From positions 29,614 to 93,613 of the forward strand of contig JAQXEG010000025.1 in the NCBI GenBank assembly GCA_029250945.1: a stretch of DNA of 64,000 nt. Direction: 5' to 3'. The notes below the pieces were generated by a model. It made no database searches. It was not told the DNA's origin and saw nothing but the letters and a program-made list of their open reading frames with translations. How positions within the stretch are numbered: the first letter of the stretch is position 1; every line of letters starts with the position of its first letter. Shown here one piece after another: positions 17,095 through 25,879 of this stretch. The translations under genes were made by a program, and so were the position numbers. Origin of the DNA: Yoonia sp. (lineage in GTDB: Bacteria > Pseudomonadota > Alphaproteobacteria > Rhodobacterales > Rhodobacteraceae).

Positions 17095-18126
17095 ATGTAC
17101 ACACCCGCCACTGATCGCTATGACGATATGGCCTATCGTCGTTGTGGCCGCTCGGGGCTGAAGTTGCCGGCTGTGTCCCTTGGTCTTTGGCATAATTTTG
17201 GCCACGACACGCCGCATGACACCAAGGTCGATATCTGCCGCACGGCGTTTGACAACGGTATCACCCACTTTGATCTGGCCAATAATTACGGTCCGCCAGC
17301 CGGATCAGCCGAGCATGCGTTTGGGTCGATCCTGAAGGATGATTTCAAAGACAACCGTGACGAGCTGATTATCAGTTCCAAGGCAGGGTATGACATGTGG
17401 GACGGTCCCTATGGCGAATGGGGCAGCCGCAAATGCATGATCGCGTCTTGTGATCAGTCGCTCAAACGGCTTGGGCTGGACTATGTCGATATCTTTTATT
17501 CCCACCGTTTTGATCCTGATACCCCGCTCGAGGAAACGATGAGCGCGCTTGATACAATCGTCCGGTCCGGCCGTGCGCTTTATGCGGGGATTTCGTCCTA
17601 TAATACGGAGCGGACCCGCGAGGCGGTCAAAATCCTGAACGATCTTGGGACGCCCTGCCTGATCCACCAACCCAGCTATAACATGTTGAACCGTTGGGTA
17701 GAGCGGGACGGGTTGAAGGACACGCTGCAAGAGCTTGGCGTCGGCTCAATCGCGTTCACACCGCTGGCCCAAGGGATGCTGACCAAGAAATACCTCGGTG
17801 GTATTCCCGCGGACAGTCGCGCCGCACAGGACAAATCGCTATTCCCGTCAATGCTGACGGACAATGCCATCACAAATATCAAAGCCTTGGACGAGATCGC
17901 ACAAGGGCGGGGGCAGACGCTGGCCCAGATGGCGATTGCTTGGGTCTTGCGCGACAACGGGATCACGACAGCATTGATTGGGGCGTCACGGGCGTCGCAG
18001 GTGGTGGATTGCGTGGGCGCGGTAAATAACCTCGATTTCACCCTCGATGAGCTGGCCGAGATCGACAAATATGCCGATGAGGAACAGATTAACCTTTGGG
18101 CGGCATCAGCGGAGTTGGACACATGA
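17095..18126 (+). CDS. Aldo/keto reductase, L-glyceraldehyde 3-phosphate reductase type (YghZ/MgrA)
   Basis: The 343-residue product is an NADPH-dependent AKR of the YghZ/AKR14 class, close to beta subunits of Shaker channels in sequence. It shows DLANNYGPPAGSAE (catalytic Asp/Tyr), the Lys in SSKAGYDMW, and YSHRFDPDTPLEE. Family members reduce L-glyceraldehyde 3-phosphate and methylglyoxal. I chose the ATG at 17095, 8 bases after AGGAGG; the GTG at 17086 would sit on the RBS itself. Its stop overlaps the GH43 start (ATGA), so the two are one operon. Confidence 0.92.
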   Translation: MYTPATDRYDDMAYRRCGRSGLKLPAVSLGLWHNFGHDTPHDTKVDICRTAFDNGITHFDLANNYGPPAGSAEHAFGSILKDDFKDNRDELIISSKAGYDMWDGPYGEWGSRKCMIASCDQSLKRLGLDYVDIFYSHRFDPDTPLEETMSALDTIVRSGRALYAGISSYNTERTREAVKILNDLGTPCLIHQPSYNMLNRWVERDGLKDTLQELGVGSIAFTPLAQGMLTKKYLGGIPADSRAAQDKSLFPSMLTDNAITNIKALDEIAQGRGQTLAQMAIAWVLRDNGITTALIGASRASQVVDCVGAVNNLDFTLDELAEIDKYADEEQINLWAASAELDT

Positions 18127-19721
18127 TCCAGAACCCTATCCTTGCGGGGTTTAACCCTGATCCATCCTTTTGCCGTGTGGGCGAGGATTACTATATCGCG
18201 ACATCCACGTTTGAATGGTATCCGGGCGTGCAAATCCACCATAGTCGGGACTTTGTGAACTGGACGCTGGTCGCCCGCCCGCTGAACCGCGCCGCGCTGC
18301 TGGATATGCGCGGAAATCCTGACAGCTGTGGTATCTGGGCGCCGTGTTTATCGTATGCTGATGGTCAGTTCTGGTTGATGTACACAGACGTGAAGCGATT
18401 GGACGGCCCGTTCAAGGATGCGCATAACTACATCACCTGTTGCCCAACGATTGATGGTGACTGGGCCGATCCTTGGTATGTGAATTCCCAAGGATTTGAT
18501 CCGACTTTGTTCCATGATGACGATTGCCGGAAATACGTAGCGAACGTGCAGTGGAACCACCGTGGCCCTGGCACGGGTGTGAACCCTGCACATGATGCAT
18601 TCGACGGCATCTTGTTGCAGGAATGGTCGCCCAAGGATGGGTTGGTGGGCCCTGTCAAGAATATCTATGCTGGCACAAAGCGTGGCCTGACAGAGGCCCC
18701 GCACATATTTCGGCGCAACGGTTATTACTATCTGACGACTGCCGAGGGTGGCACGGGTTATGAGCATGCAGTTACGCTGTCGCGGTCACGCGATATCTGG
18801 GGGCCGTATGAGGATCACCCCGACCTGCACGTCATGTGTGCCGATGGCAGCGATGGCCCCGCGCAGCGCACAGGTCATGGTCAATACGTTGAAACCCACT
18901 GGGGCGACTGTTTCCACACGTTTTTGATGGGCCGACCGATTGCGGGGCCGCAGGGGGGGCAATTCTGTCCGCTCGGGCGCGAAACTGGTATCGACCGCGT
19001 GGTTTGGAAAGATGATTGGCTTTATCTCGAACGCGGTGGGCAAGTTGCGGGTGCGACCGTGACACCGCCTGTTGATGTTGCCAGACACGCGCCTGTCGCG
19101 GTAAATTATCAATTCTCGGATAGCTTGCCTGCGGATTTCCAATGGTTGCGCACGCCGGACCCAGACCGGATTTTCCGTCTAGACCTCGATGCACTGGTTC
19201 TTATCGGGCGCGAGAGTATTGGCAGCTGGTTTGAGCAATCCCTTGTGGCGCGCCGGCAGGAGCATCATCGCTATAGCGCCGAGACGACGGTGGCGTTTGA
19301 CCCGAGCACCTATCAGCAGGCGGCAGGTCTGACGACGTATTACAACGCGCATAAATATCACGCGGTTACTGTCACACATGACGCGACGCTGGGGCGGATT
19401 TTAACGGTGATGTCATGTCCAGGCGAGTGGCCAGATGCGGCGGTAACCTTCCCCGCTGATCCGGTGCGATTGGGCGTGGGTGCGGTCCATCTGCGGGTGA
19501 CGGTCAATGATGCCGTGCAACAGTTTTGGTATCGCCTCGATGATGGTGATTGGCAGACCATTGGGCCTGGGCTTGATGCATCGGTGATTTCCGACGAAGG
19601 CGGCAAGGGGGAACATGCGTCATTCACTGGCGCATTTGTTGGCATGATCGCCTTTGACCTGACCGGGCAAGGGGCCGAGGCGAGGTTTGCTGAATTCACG
19701 TATCGACCAGACGGGACCTAA
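18123..19721 (+). CDS. Glycoside hydrolase family 43 beta-xylosidase
   Basis: The 532-residue protein has an N-terminal five-bladed GH43 catalytic domain and a C-terminal beta-sandwich, the layout of XynB-type beta-1,4-xylosidases. Catalytic candidates are Asp13 in NPDPSF (base), the Asp in GFDPTLF (pKa modulator) and the Glu in LTEAPHIF (acid). There is no signal peptide, so it should act on imported xylo- or arabino-oligosaccharides. It is coupled to the AKR by a 4-base overlap; no transporter or xylose genes are near, so the pathway is only partly present here. Confidence 0.93.
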   Translation: MIQNPILAGFNPDPSFCRVGEDYYIATSTFEWYPGVQIHHSRDFVNWTLVARPLNRAALLDMRGNPDSCGIWAPCLSYADGQFWLMYTDVKRLDGPFKDAHNYITCCPTIDGDWADPWYVNSQGFDPTLFHDDDCRKYVANVQWNHRGPGTGVNPAHDAFDGILLQEWSPKDGLVGPVKNIYAGTKRGLTEAPHIFRRNGYYYLTTAEGGTGYEHAVTLSRSRDIWGPYEDHPDLHVMCADGSDGPAQRTGHGQYVETHWGDCFHTFLMGRPIAGPQGGQFCPLGRETGIDRVVWKDDWLYLERGGQVAGATVTPPVDVARHAPVAVNYQFSDSLPADFQWLRTPDPDRIFRLDLDALVLIGRESIGSWFEQSLVARRQEHHRYSAETTVAFDPSTYQQAAGLTTYYNAHKYHAVTVTHDATLGRILTVMSCPGEWPDAAVTFPADPVRLGVGAVHLRVTVNDAVQQFWYRLDDGDWQTIGPGLDASVISDEGGKGEHASFTGAFVGMIAFDLTGQGAEARFAEFTYRPDGT

Positions 19722-19785
19722 GCCCTTTGCTATCGGGGGCGTCATTTTGTAGGGATGCGTGGGGACGTAATTAAGGGGACAAGCG

Positions 19786-20382
19786 GTGCAAGGCGATCCG
19801 GTTGCAAATGCAGGCCAGACCATTGGGTTGTTGGGCGGGTCTTTTGATCCTGCCCATGAAGGTCATGCGCATATTACGCGCGCGGCACTGCGCCGGTTTG
19901 GGCTGGATGGCGTTTGGTGGCTTGTCAGCCCGGGTAACCCGCTGAAGGCCAATGGGCCTGCCCCGATGGACCAGCGGCTGGCCCAAGCGCATCAAATTAT
20001 GGAACATCCGCGGGTGCAGATCACGGATATCGAAACACGGCTTGGGACACGCTACACGGCGGAAACGATCGCGGGGCTACAGGCGCGTTACACTGGTGTG
20101 CGGTTCGTCTGGTTGATGGGGGCGGATAATCTGGCGCAGTTCCATCGCTGGCAAGACTGGCGCTGGATCATGGAGACTGTGCCCGTCGGTGTCATTGCCC
20201 GCCCCGGCGACAGGATTTCTGCACGATTGTCTAGGGCCGCGACGATTTATCGGTCCGCGATGTTGCCTGCCCGCGCATCACAACGGCTTGCCCACGGGGC
20301 GGTACCACGGTGGTGTTTTATAAACCTGCCTATGTCCGACACGTCATCCACACAAATTCGTGCGCGCGGCGGCTGGGGCTAA
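19786..20382 (+). CDS. nadD: Nicotinate-nucleotide adenylyltransferase
   Basis: NadD transfers AMP to nicotinate mononucleotide, making deamido-NAD for NadE. The 198-residue protein has the nucleotidyltransferase start [14 protein letters not shown] and the closing SSTQIRARG motif. The start is a GTG at 19786 after taagggga. The pairing with dacB 38 bases downstream is common in Rhodobacterales. RsfS is not adjacent. Confidence 0.96.
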   Translation: MQGDPVANAGQTIGLLGGSFDPAHEGHAHITRAALRRFGLDGVWWLVSPGNPLKANGPAPMDQRLAQAHQIMEHPRVQITDIETRLGTRYTAETIAGLQARYTGVRFVWLMGADNLAQFHRWQDWRWIMETVPVGVIARPGDRISARLSRAATIYRSAMLPARASQRLAHGAVPRWCFINLPMSDTSSTQIRARGGWG

Positions 20383-20419
20383 CCATTGCGCATTTCCAAC
20401 CCTGCGATAAGGTGCTGAA

Positions 20420-21907
20420 ATGCAAAGCCGTTTTCCCAGACGCGCCGTTGTTTGTGTGCTTTTGTCCTCTGCTGCTACGGCGGCTGTCGCAGGCGCTCCT
20501 GACACGTCATTGCGCCCTAGATCAAGGGCAATCACGCCAGCGCGGACACGCCCACAGGCACGGACCAACTTGCAGGATTTGATAGCGCTGTCGGGGCTGA
20601 CAGGTACGGTGAGCGTGCTGCTGACCGATGCCGCAAGTGGTGAGGTGATTGAGGGCAACACGCCCGACATGCCGCTACCGCCGGCAAGCGTGACCAAGGC
20701 GGTCACCGCGCTGTATGCATTGGAAACGCTGGGCACCGATCACCGGTTTGAAACCCGTATATTTGCGGATGGCCCCATACGTGACGGTGTGTTGGATGGT
20801 GATCTAATCCTTGTGGGTGGCGGTAACCCGAACCTTGTGACGGATGATCTGGCAGACCTTGCACAAACGCTGAAGGATACGGGGCTGACTTCGGTTACGG
20901 GGCGGTTTTATGTGCACGATAATGTGCTGCCGAGCTTGGATGAAATCGACGACAGCCAGTTGGACCATCTAGGTTATAATCCAGCGATTTCGGGCCTGAA
21001 CCTGAATTTCAACCGCGTGCATTTCGAATGGAAACGGGCAGGGGGCGCTTACACGGTTGCGATGGATGCGCGCAGCAAACAGCACCGCCCGTCAGTGACA
21101 ATCGCCAAGATGCGGATCGTGGATCGCGATGTGCCGGTTTACACATATCGCGATGGTGGTGACCTTGATGAATGGACAGTGGCACGTGGTGCGCTGGGCC
21201 GCGGCGGGTCACGGTGGTTACCTGTGCGCTATCCCGCGCTATATGCCGGAGAGGTGTTTGCAACCTTTGCGCGGAGCCAAGGGATTGTGCTGTCGCCGCC
21301 GTCCGAAATTCCCGCTGTGCGCGGCACGGCTATCGCGACGCACCAAAGCGATGATCTGCAAACGATGATGCGGGCTATGATGCAGTTCTCAACCAATCTG
21401 ACGGCCGAGGTCGCCGGGCTTGCCGCGACCGAAGAACGGGCCGGACAGGCGCGCGGGCTACGGACATCCGCGCTAGGCATGACACGATGGACCAAGGAAC
21501 GTGCTGGTATCGCCGCACAATTCGCTGATCATTCTGGGTTGGGGGATACCACGCGGATCACAGCGACGGGGATGGTGGCCCTATTGAACGCAGCGGGTGT
21601 TGCATCCGTGGTGCGCCCCGTTTTGAAAACAATTCCATTTTTGGATGATAACAAACGCCCCATTGCGGATTTTCCCGCGCAGGTACTCGCCAAAACGGGG
21701 ACGCTAAATTTCGTGTCTTCTTTGGCGGGATACATTCGCACAACGAGCGGTCGGGATTTGACGTTTGCGATTTTTGCGGGGGATTTGGATGCGCGTGCGG
21801 CGGGCAAGCTATCCAATGATGAACAACCGTTCGGGTCCATCACATACAATACGAACGCCAAGAAGTTGCAGGCCAAGTTGCTGCGGCGCTGGGCGCGGTT
21901 GTCTTAA
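20420..21907 (+). CDS. dacB: D-alanyl-D-alanine carboxypeptidase/endopeptidase (PBP4)
   Basis: This class C low-molecular-mass penicillin-binding protein trims or cuts peptidoglycan cross-links in the periplasm. The 495-residue protein has a signal peptide (cleavage near AVAGA, residue 25), SxxK at Ser90-Lys93 (PASVTK), SxN in FSTNLTAEV, and KTG in LAKTGTLNFVSS. The large insertion between SxxK and SxN is as in DacB. No deletion or frame problem is seen. Confidence 0.95.
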   Translation: MQSRFPRRAVVCVLLSSAATAAVAGAPDTSLRPRSRAITPARTRPQARTNLQDLIALSGLTGTVSVLLTDAASGEVIEGNTPDMPLPPASVTKAVTALYALETLGTDHRFETRIFADGPIRDGVLDGDLILVGGGNPNLVTDDLADLAQTLKDTGLTSVTGRFYVHDNVLPSLDEIDDSQLDHLGYNPAISGLNLNFNRVHFEWKRAGGAYTVAMDARSKQHRPSVTIAKMRIVDRDVPVYTYRDGGDLDEWTVARGALGRGGSRWLPVRYPALYAGEVFATFARSQGIVLSPPSEIPAVRGTAIATHQSDDLQTMMRAMMQFSTNLTAEVAGLAATEERAGQARGLRTSALGMTRWTKERAGIAAQFADHSGLGDTTRITATGMVALLNAAGVASVVRPVLKTIPFLDDNKRPIADFPAQVLAKTGTLNFVSSLAGYIRTTSGRDLTFAIFAGDLDARAAGKLSNDEQPFGSITYNTNAKKLQAKLLRRWARLS

Positions 21908-21934
21908 GGGCGGCCTGATACATCCAGACCGCCC
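21908..21934. terminator. Hairpin between dacB and convergent small membrane gene
   Basis: GGGCGG and CCGCCC, with inner CTG/CAG, can fold into an interrupted stem around a short loop. There is no good T-run on either strand, so termination is only likely. Confidence 0.35.
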
Positions 21935-21946
21935 CCAATCGTCGAA

Positions 21947-22132
21947 TTATACGTTTGTGGCTGCGCCGCGTGGGCCGGCCAATAGCCAGATCCAAAGGCC
22001 GATCACTGGCAACAGCGCAATCACGAGTGTCCAGACCAATTTAGCTGCCGTTGAGGTGCCAGAGGTCCAAACCTTATAGATTGAATAGATGTCTTCGATT
22101 GGGATCATAAGGCCGAGAATACCATATTCCAT
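21947..22132 (-). CDS. Small membrane protein, PLD nuclease N-terminal (PLDc_N) type
   Basis: The 61-residue product has two predicted helices; the second contains WTLVIALLPVIGLWIWLLAGPRG, which matches the PLDc_N family of short two-helix membrane proteins (also seen fused to cardiolipin synthases). The ATG at 22132 has gaaaggaaaaacac before it. It is divergent from the next gene. Function unknown. Confidence 0.75.
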   Translation of the reverse strand: MEYGILGLMIPIEDIYSIYKVWTSGTSTAAKLVWTLVIALLPVIGLWIWLLAGPRGAATNV

Positions 22133-22311
22133 TGTGTTTTTCCTTTCATGTGGATTGGTCACTCAATTGTGAAATGCGCAATTTTGTTCCCGATTTTTTC
22201 AATTTTCTTTTTGGGAACCATTCGCCGGATCGACCGTTGACTGGGCAGAAGACGACGCTGGTGCATCACGCAGATCTGCCAATGTCAGCACCTAATAAAA
22301 GGAAGAAAGAC

Positions 22312-22599
22312 ATGAAAACCGGAACAACTATTGCCGCCGCCGTTGGTATCACCGCAGTCGCCGCTGCTGCTGTCTATATGATCGACATTGACCAGACCCA
22401 AGAGGGTGCGCTGCCCGACGTGGATATCGCTTTAGAGGGCGGTCAATTGCCGGAATTTGATGCCGAGGTTGGCACAGTGTCGCTGGGCGAGACCCAGGTC
22501 GAGGTCGAAGTCCCAGAGGTTAAGGTCATAACCAACACCGAAACGATCACCGTGCCGACGCTGTCCGTCGATGCGCCGGGTGACGCAAACGATTCATAA
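22312..22599 (+). CDS. Hypothetical membrane-anchored acidic protein
   Basis: The 95-residue product has one N-terminal hydrophobic segment (TTIAAAVGITAVAAAAVYMI), then a very acidic tail rich in Glu, Val and Pro (VEVEVPEVKV). The segment is either an uncleaved signal anchor or a signal peptide; the tail would face the periplasm. The ATG at 22312 follows aaaggaagaaag. I recognise no family. The preceding 180 bases belong to the divergent promoter region shared with the small PLDc_N gene. Confidence 0.6.
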   Translation: MKTGTTIAAAVGITAVAAAAVYMIDIDQTQEGALPDVDIALEGGQLPEFDAEVGTVSLGETQVEVEVPEVKVITNTETITVPTLSVDAPGDANDS

Positions 22600-22608
22600 A
22601 TGTGAATG

Positions 22609-22637
22609 GGGCGATCCAGATTTTGGGTCGTCCTTTT
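22609..22637 (+). terminator. Rho-independent terminator
   Basis: A 9-bp stem GGGCGATCC/GGGTCGTCC with three G-T pairs and a 7-base loop is followed by TTTT. It ends the acidic-protein gene and overlaps the convergent TerB-like stop region. Confidence 0.6.
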
Positions 22638-22639
22638 CG

Positions 22640-23062
22640 TTAGCTGAGCGTCATGTGCCGTGCGCGTGACCCACGCTCAATCGCGGCGGCATGAAGCCGG
22701 TCGATTTCCAATTCATATCGAATCTCTTCCAGCATCCGCGCTTCGGCACCGTCGATTGCCCCATCTGCCGCGGCCACGTCACACGACAGGGCGTAAGCGG
22801 TTTCAAACAAGCGCTCTGGCAGTGCGTCACGGATGAGGCCGAACAATGCCTCTAGCCCGTCTTCCTGCTCTAACAGTTCAAACACCATTTTGGACACGCG
22901 CGGCAGGCGTTCCGCGTCATATTCGGCGAACACGGGCAGGTTGTTGATAGAGTTCGACATTTTGACCAATTCCGCGGTGCGGATCGTTTCATCGCTGGCT
23001 GATACGGCAACCATAAGCGCGGCAAGCGCATCTTGGGCGGTCATCGGGGCATCTGGTGTCAT
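22640..23062 (-). CDS. TerB-like protein
   Basis: The 140-residue all-alpha protein resembles the tellurite-resistance TerB family: an N-terminal helix LAALMVAVSASDETIRTAE and a second half with CDVAAADGAIDGAEARMLEEIR, where acidic residues could bind metal. No other ter genes are present, so a role in tellurite resistance is not implied. The ATG at 23062 has gaaaggacgac upstream; the longer open frame lacks an RBS. Confidence 0.78.
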   Translation of the reverse strand: MTPDAPMTAQDALAALMVAVSASDETIRTAELVKMSNSINNLPVFAEYDAERLPRVSKMVFELLEQEDGLEALFGLIRDALPERLFETAYALSCDVAAADGAIDGAEARMLEEIRYELEIDRLHAAAIERGSRARHMTLS

Positions 23063-23176
23063 TTTGTCGTCCTTTCGGCTTATACCCTTACGATTTATTG
23101 ACGCCTCGGCCCCAGCGCAATAGGGAGTGCGCGTTGGGCTGCCATTGGGGCGCCCTTTCAATCCGTGAGAGATATC

Positions 23177-24748
23177 ATGACCAATTTGCGTGACGCTGCG
23201 ATGAGTTCCAAGGCTTGGCCTTTTGAAGAAGCCCGCCGTCTGCTCAAACGGTATGAAAAGAAGGACCCTGAAAAGGGCTATGTCCTGTTCGAGACGGGTT
23301 ATGGCCCATCAGGTCTGCCCCATATCGGCACCTTTGGTGAGGTGGGACGCACAACAATGGTACGCCGCGCGTTTGAGGTGCTGTCTGACATCCCGACCAA
23401 GCTTTTGTGCTTTTCCGACGATATGGACGGGATGCGCAAAATTCCGGGCAACGTGCCTGATCCATCTGCGTTGGAACCCTATATGCAGCAGCCATTGACG
23501 GCTGTGCCTGATCCGTTTGGGACGCACGACAGTTTTGGCGCGCATATGAATGCCAAACTGAACAGTTTTTTGGACACATTCGGGTTTGAATATGAATTCG
23601 TGAGCGCGACGAATTACTACAAAACGGGCAAAATGGACGAGATCCTTTTGCGGGCGGCGGACAAATACGACGACGTGATGAAAATCATGCTCAAGTCCTT
23701 GCGCGAAGAACGCCGCGCCACCTATTCCATTTTCCTGCCGATCAGCCCGACGACGGGTCAGGTGCTATACGTGCCGATGAAAAACGTGACCAAGGACGGG
23801 ATGATCACGTTTGACGATGTGGACGGGACCGAGGTCACGATGCCTATCACAGGCGGGAACTGTAAACTACAGTGGAAACCTGATTTTGGGGCGCGCTGGG
23901 CGGCGTTGGGCGTTGATTTCGAGATGTATGGCAAGGACCACGCGACCAACACGCCGATCTATGACAACATCTGCCGGACATTGGGTGGTAAAGCGCCAGA
24001 GCATTTCACCTATGAACTGTTCCTTGATGCAGACGGTCACAAGATTTCCAAGACGTCTGGCAATGGCCTGACGATTGACGAATGGTTGACCTATGCGGCG
24101 ACAGAATCCCTGTCGTATTTCATGTACCAGAAACCCAAAACGGCGAAGCGAATGCATTTCGATGTGATCCCGAAGGCGGTGGATGAATATCACCAACAGC
24201 TGCGTGCCTATGCGACGCAAGATGAGGCGGGCAAGCTGAACAATCCGGTGTTCCATATCCACGGTCACAATGTACCTGCTTCTGATATGGTTGTTCCGTT
24301 TGCCATGCTATTGAATCTCGCGTCCGTATCGGGGGCCGAGGATAAGGATACGCTGTGGGGCTTTATCCAGCGCTACGCGCCAGAGGCATCCGCCGCAACG
24401 CACCCACAGATGGATCAGGCCGCAGGGTTTGCCGTTCGCTACTACAATGACTTCGTCAAACCGACCAAAGTGTTCCGTGCGCCAACCGATCAGGAACGCG
24501 CTGCAATGCAGGATTTGGCGACACGTCTTAAGGCATGGGATGGCGGCCTTGACGCGGAAGAGTTGCAATCAATGGTTTTTGCAGTCGGGAAAGACCACGC
24601 ATTCGACCCGCTGCGCGGTTGGTTCACGGCCCTCTATGAGGTGCTGCTTGGCGCGTCCCAAGGGCCGCGTTTCGGCGGGTTCATCGCGCTATATGGTGTG
24701 GATGAAACCATCGCCTTGATCGATGCACAGCTGGCGGCGACGTCATAA
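23177..24748 (+). CDS. lysS: Lysyl-tRNA synthetase, class I
   Basis: This is the class I LysRS, found in archaea, alphaproteobacteria and spirochaetes in place of the usual class II enzyme. The 523-residue protein has HIGT at residues 49-52 (after GYGPSGLP) and the KMSKS equivalent KISKTSGNG near residue 290. The C-terminal helical domain is complete. I chose the ATG at 23177 with gagaga before it; a GTG at 23165 is in frame but less likely. It is divergent from the TerB-like gene. Confidence 0.96.
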   Translation: MTNLRDAAMSSKAWPFEEARRLLKRYEKKDPEKGYVLFETGYGPSGLPHIGTFGEVGRTTMVRRAFEVLSDIPTKLLCFSDDMDGMRKIPGNVPDPSALEPYMQQPLTAVPDPFGTHDSFGAHMNAKLNSFLDTFGFEYEFVSATNYYKTGKMDEILLRAADKYDDVMKIMLKSLREERRATYSIFLPISPTTGQVLYVPMKNVTKDGMITFDDVDGTEVTMPITGGNCKLQWKPDFGARWAALGVDFEMYGKDHATNTPIYDNICRTLGGKAPEHFTYELFLDADGHKISKTSGNGLTIDEWLTYAATESLSYFMYQKPKTAKRMHFDVIPKAVDEYHQQLRAYATQDEAGKLNNPVFHIHGHNVPASDMVVPFAMLLNLASVSGAEDKDTLWGFIQRYAPEASAATHPQMDQAAGFAVRYYNDFVKPTKVFRAPTDQERAAMQDLATRLKAWDGGLDAEELQSMVFAVGKDHAFDPLRGWFTALYEVLLGASQGPRFGGFIALYGVDETIALIDAQLAATS

Positions 24749-24811
24749 ATTTGAAACTAATCCGTGTCTTCATGCGTAGCTAACTTATGGTTACACCGGA
24801 TGGAGGCACGG

Positions 24812-25207
24812 ATGAGACAGATTTTCGCAGGTATTATCGCGCTGGCGCTAAGCGCGACAGCAGGCTTGGCGCAAAGCGTCGAAGATGTGATTTCCCAACA
24901 ATTAGAAGCGTTTAACAATCGTGATGTGCCTAAGGCATTCGGCTATGCCAGCCCCACGATCAAACGTTTGTTCGGCAATCCGGGCAACTTTGGATCTATG
25001 GTCGCGCAAGGCTATCCGATGGTCTGGGACAACAGTGATGTGCGGTTCCTAGACGTGCGCGAGGCGGGCGGATCACTATTCCAAAAGGTGCTTGTGCGTG
25101 ACGCGCAGGGCGGCTTGCACGTGCTCGAATACAAGATGATCCCTGTGCAGGACAGTTGGCAGATTGACGGCGTTCAATTGATGCCAGCACCCGACGTCGG
25201 GGCCTGA
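24812..25207 (+). CDS. Secreted DUF4864 protein
   Basis: The 131-residue product has a signal peptide (cut near AGLA-QS) and a compact domain of the DUF4864 type, an NTF2-like fold with QLEAFNNRDVPKAFGYASPTIKRLFG and a final WQIDGVQL strand. Function unknown. ATG 24812 follows ggaggcacgg. Confidence 0.82.
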   Translation: MRQIFAGIIALALSATAGLAQSVEDVISQQLEAFNNRDVPKAFGYASPTIKRLFGNPGNFGSMVAQGYPMVWDNSDVRFLDVREAGGSLFQKVLVRDAQGGLHVLEYKMIPVQDSWQIDGVQLMPAPDVGA

Positions 25208-25329
25208 TCGGAACGGACCACCGTCACGGTGGTCCAAGCATGCCATAACCTTTGGGGGATACCTCTTTTGCCTAATGTCCGGCCGCATTGCCCGGACTGT
25301 TGCAAAAGATTTTCCCGAAAGGTGTTTTC

Positions 25330-25434
25330 ATGAACAAAGCAATTACTGATGGCGTGGTTTTTATGCCGCTTCCCTTTGCGACAGGCTTGCCGCGAATTTA
25401 TGCGTCCACGCGGCATCACCGATTGGAAAGCTAG
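25330..25434 (+). pseudogene. 5' remnant of a hypothetical gene (MNKAITDG start)
   Basis: After a good RBS (gaaaggtg) an ATG at 25330 opens MNKAITDGVVFMPLPFATGL, then about 14 unrelated codons to a TAG. From memory, this lead resembles the start of larger Rhodobacteraceae proteins that continue with a carbohydrate-binding-like beta domain; I cannot confirm this without a search. From about 25390 the sequence belongs to the next remnant on the opposite strand, which indicates a deletion joint. Confidence 0.45.
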
Positions 25435-25620
25435 CGAATAAGAACACCGACCTGATACGCCCTGCGTCGGCGGTGTGCATATCTACCCCAATCGTCAATC
25501 GGTCAGACACGCCGTATTCGGCATAAAGCGTTGGGTCGTAATGCACAGGAAGGGTTGCGCCGTCCAACAGCAGGAAGTTGTCCCCGGCTGCGATGAAATA
25601 GCAGCCTGGTTCGCGCGCTC
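25361..25620 (-). pseudogene. Internal remnant of a hypothetical gene
   Basis: In one minus-strand frame a coherent protein segment reads YFIAAGDNFLLLDGATLPVHYDP, then YAEYGVSDRLTIGVDM and RSVFLFASFPIGD. The alternating pattern is like an outer-membrane or beta-rich envelope protein. It has a TGA just upstream and no start with an RBS, and it ends shortly after FPIGD by running into the facing remnant. I read it as the middle of a once longer gene cut at both ends. Confidence 0.5.
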
Positions 25621-25793
25621 AAGCACCCGTTGATGCGGATTGCCCGCCGCATAAGATCCACACAAAAATGACGATTACATGCAACACAACACACATCCCT
25701 CTTGGGCTGAACTTGCCAATAGAGGGTTAATGCCGCGTTAAGATTCATAAACGCCGGTCAGAGAATTGTTAACTAATTTACAAAATGTCAGAG

Positions 25794-25801
25794 TTTGCAA
25801 A
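25794..25801. promoter_or_regulatory. TTTGCAAA motif upstream of acsA
   Basis: The palindrome TTTGCAAA lies 79 bases before the acsA start. ScfR-family regulators of short-chain acyl-CoA metabolism (such as PccR in Rhodobacter) bind paired TTTGCAAA boxes. Only one perfect copy is here, so this is a weak candidate. Confidence 0.3.
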
Positions 25802-25879
25802 ATCTGATTGCTTGGAAAACTGATCATTTCCCCACATGATGCCGATCAAAGTAAACACAAGTCCAATCGGGGGACCATC

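Noticed and set aside
22640..23062. Tellurite-resistance locus
   Set aside because: A lone TerB-like protein with no other ter genes does not support this.
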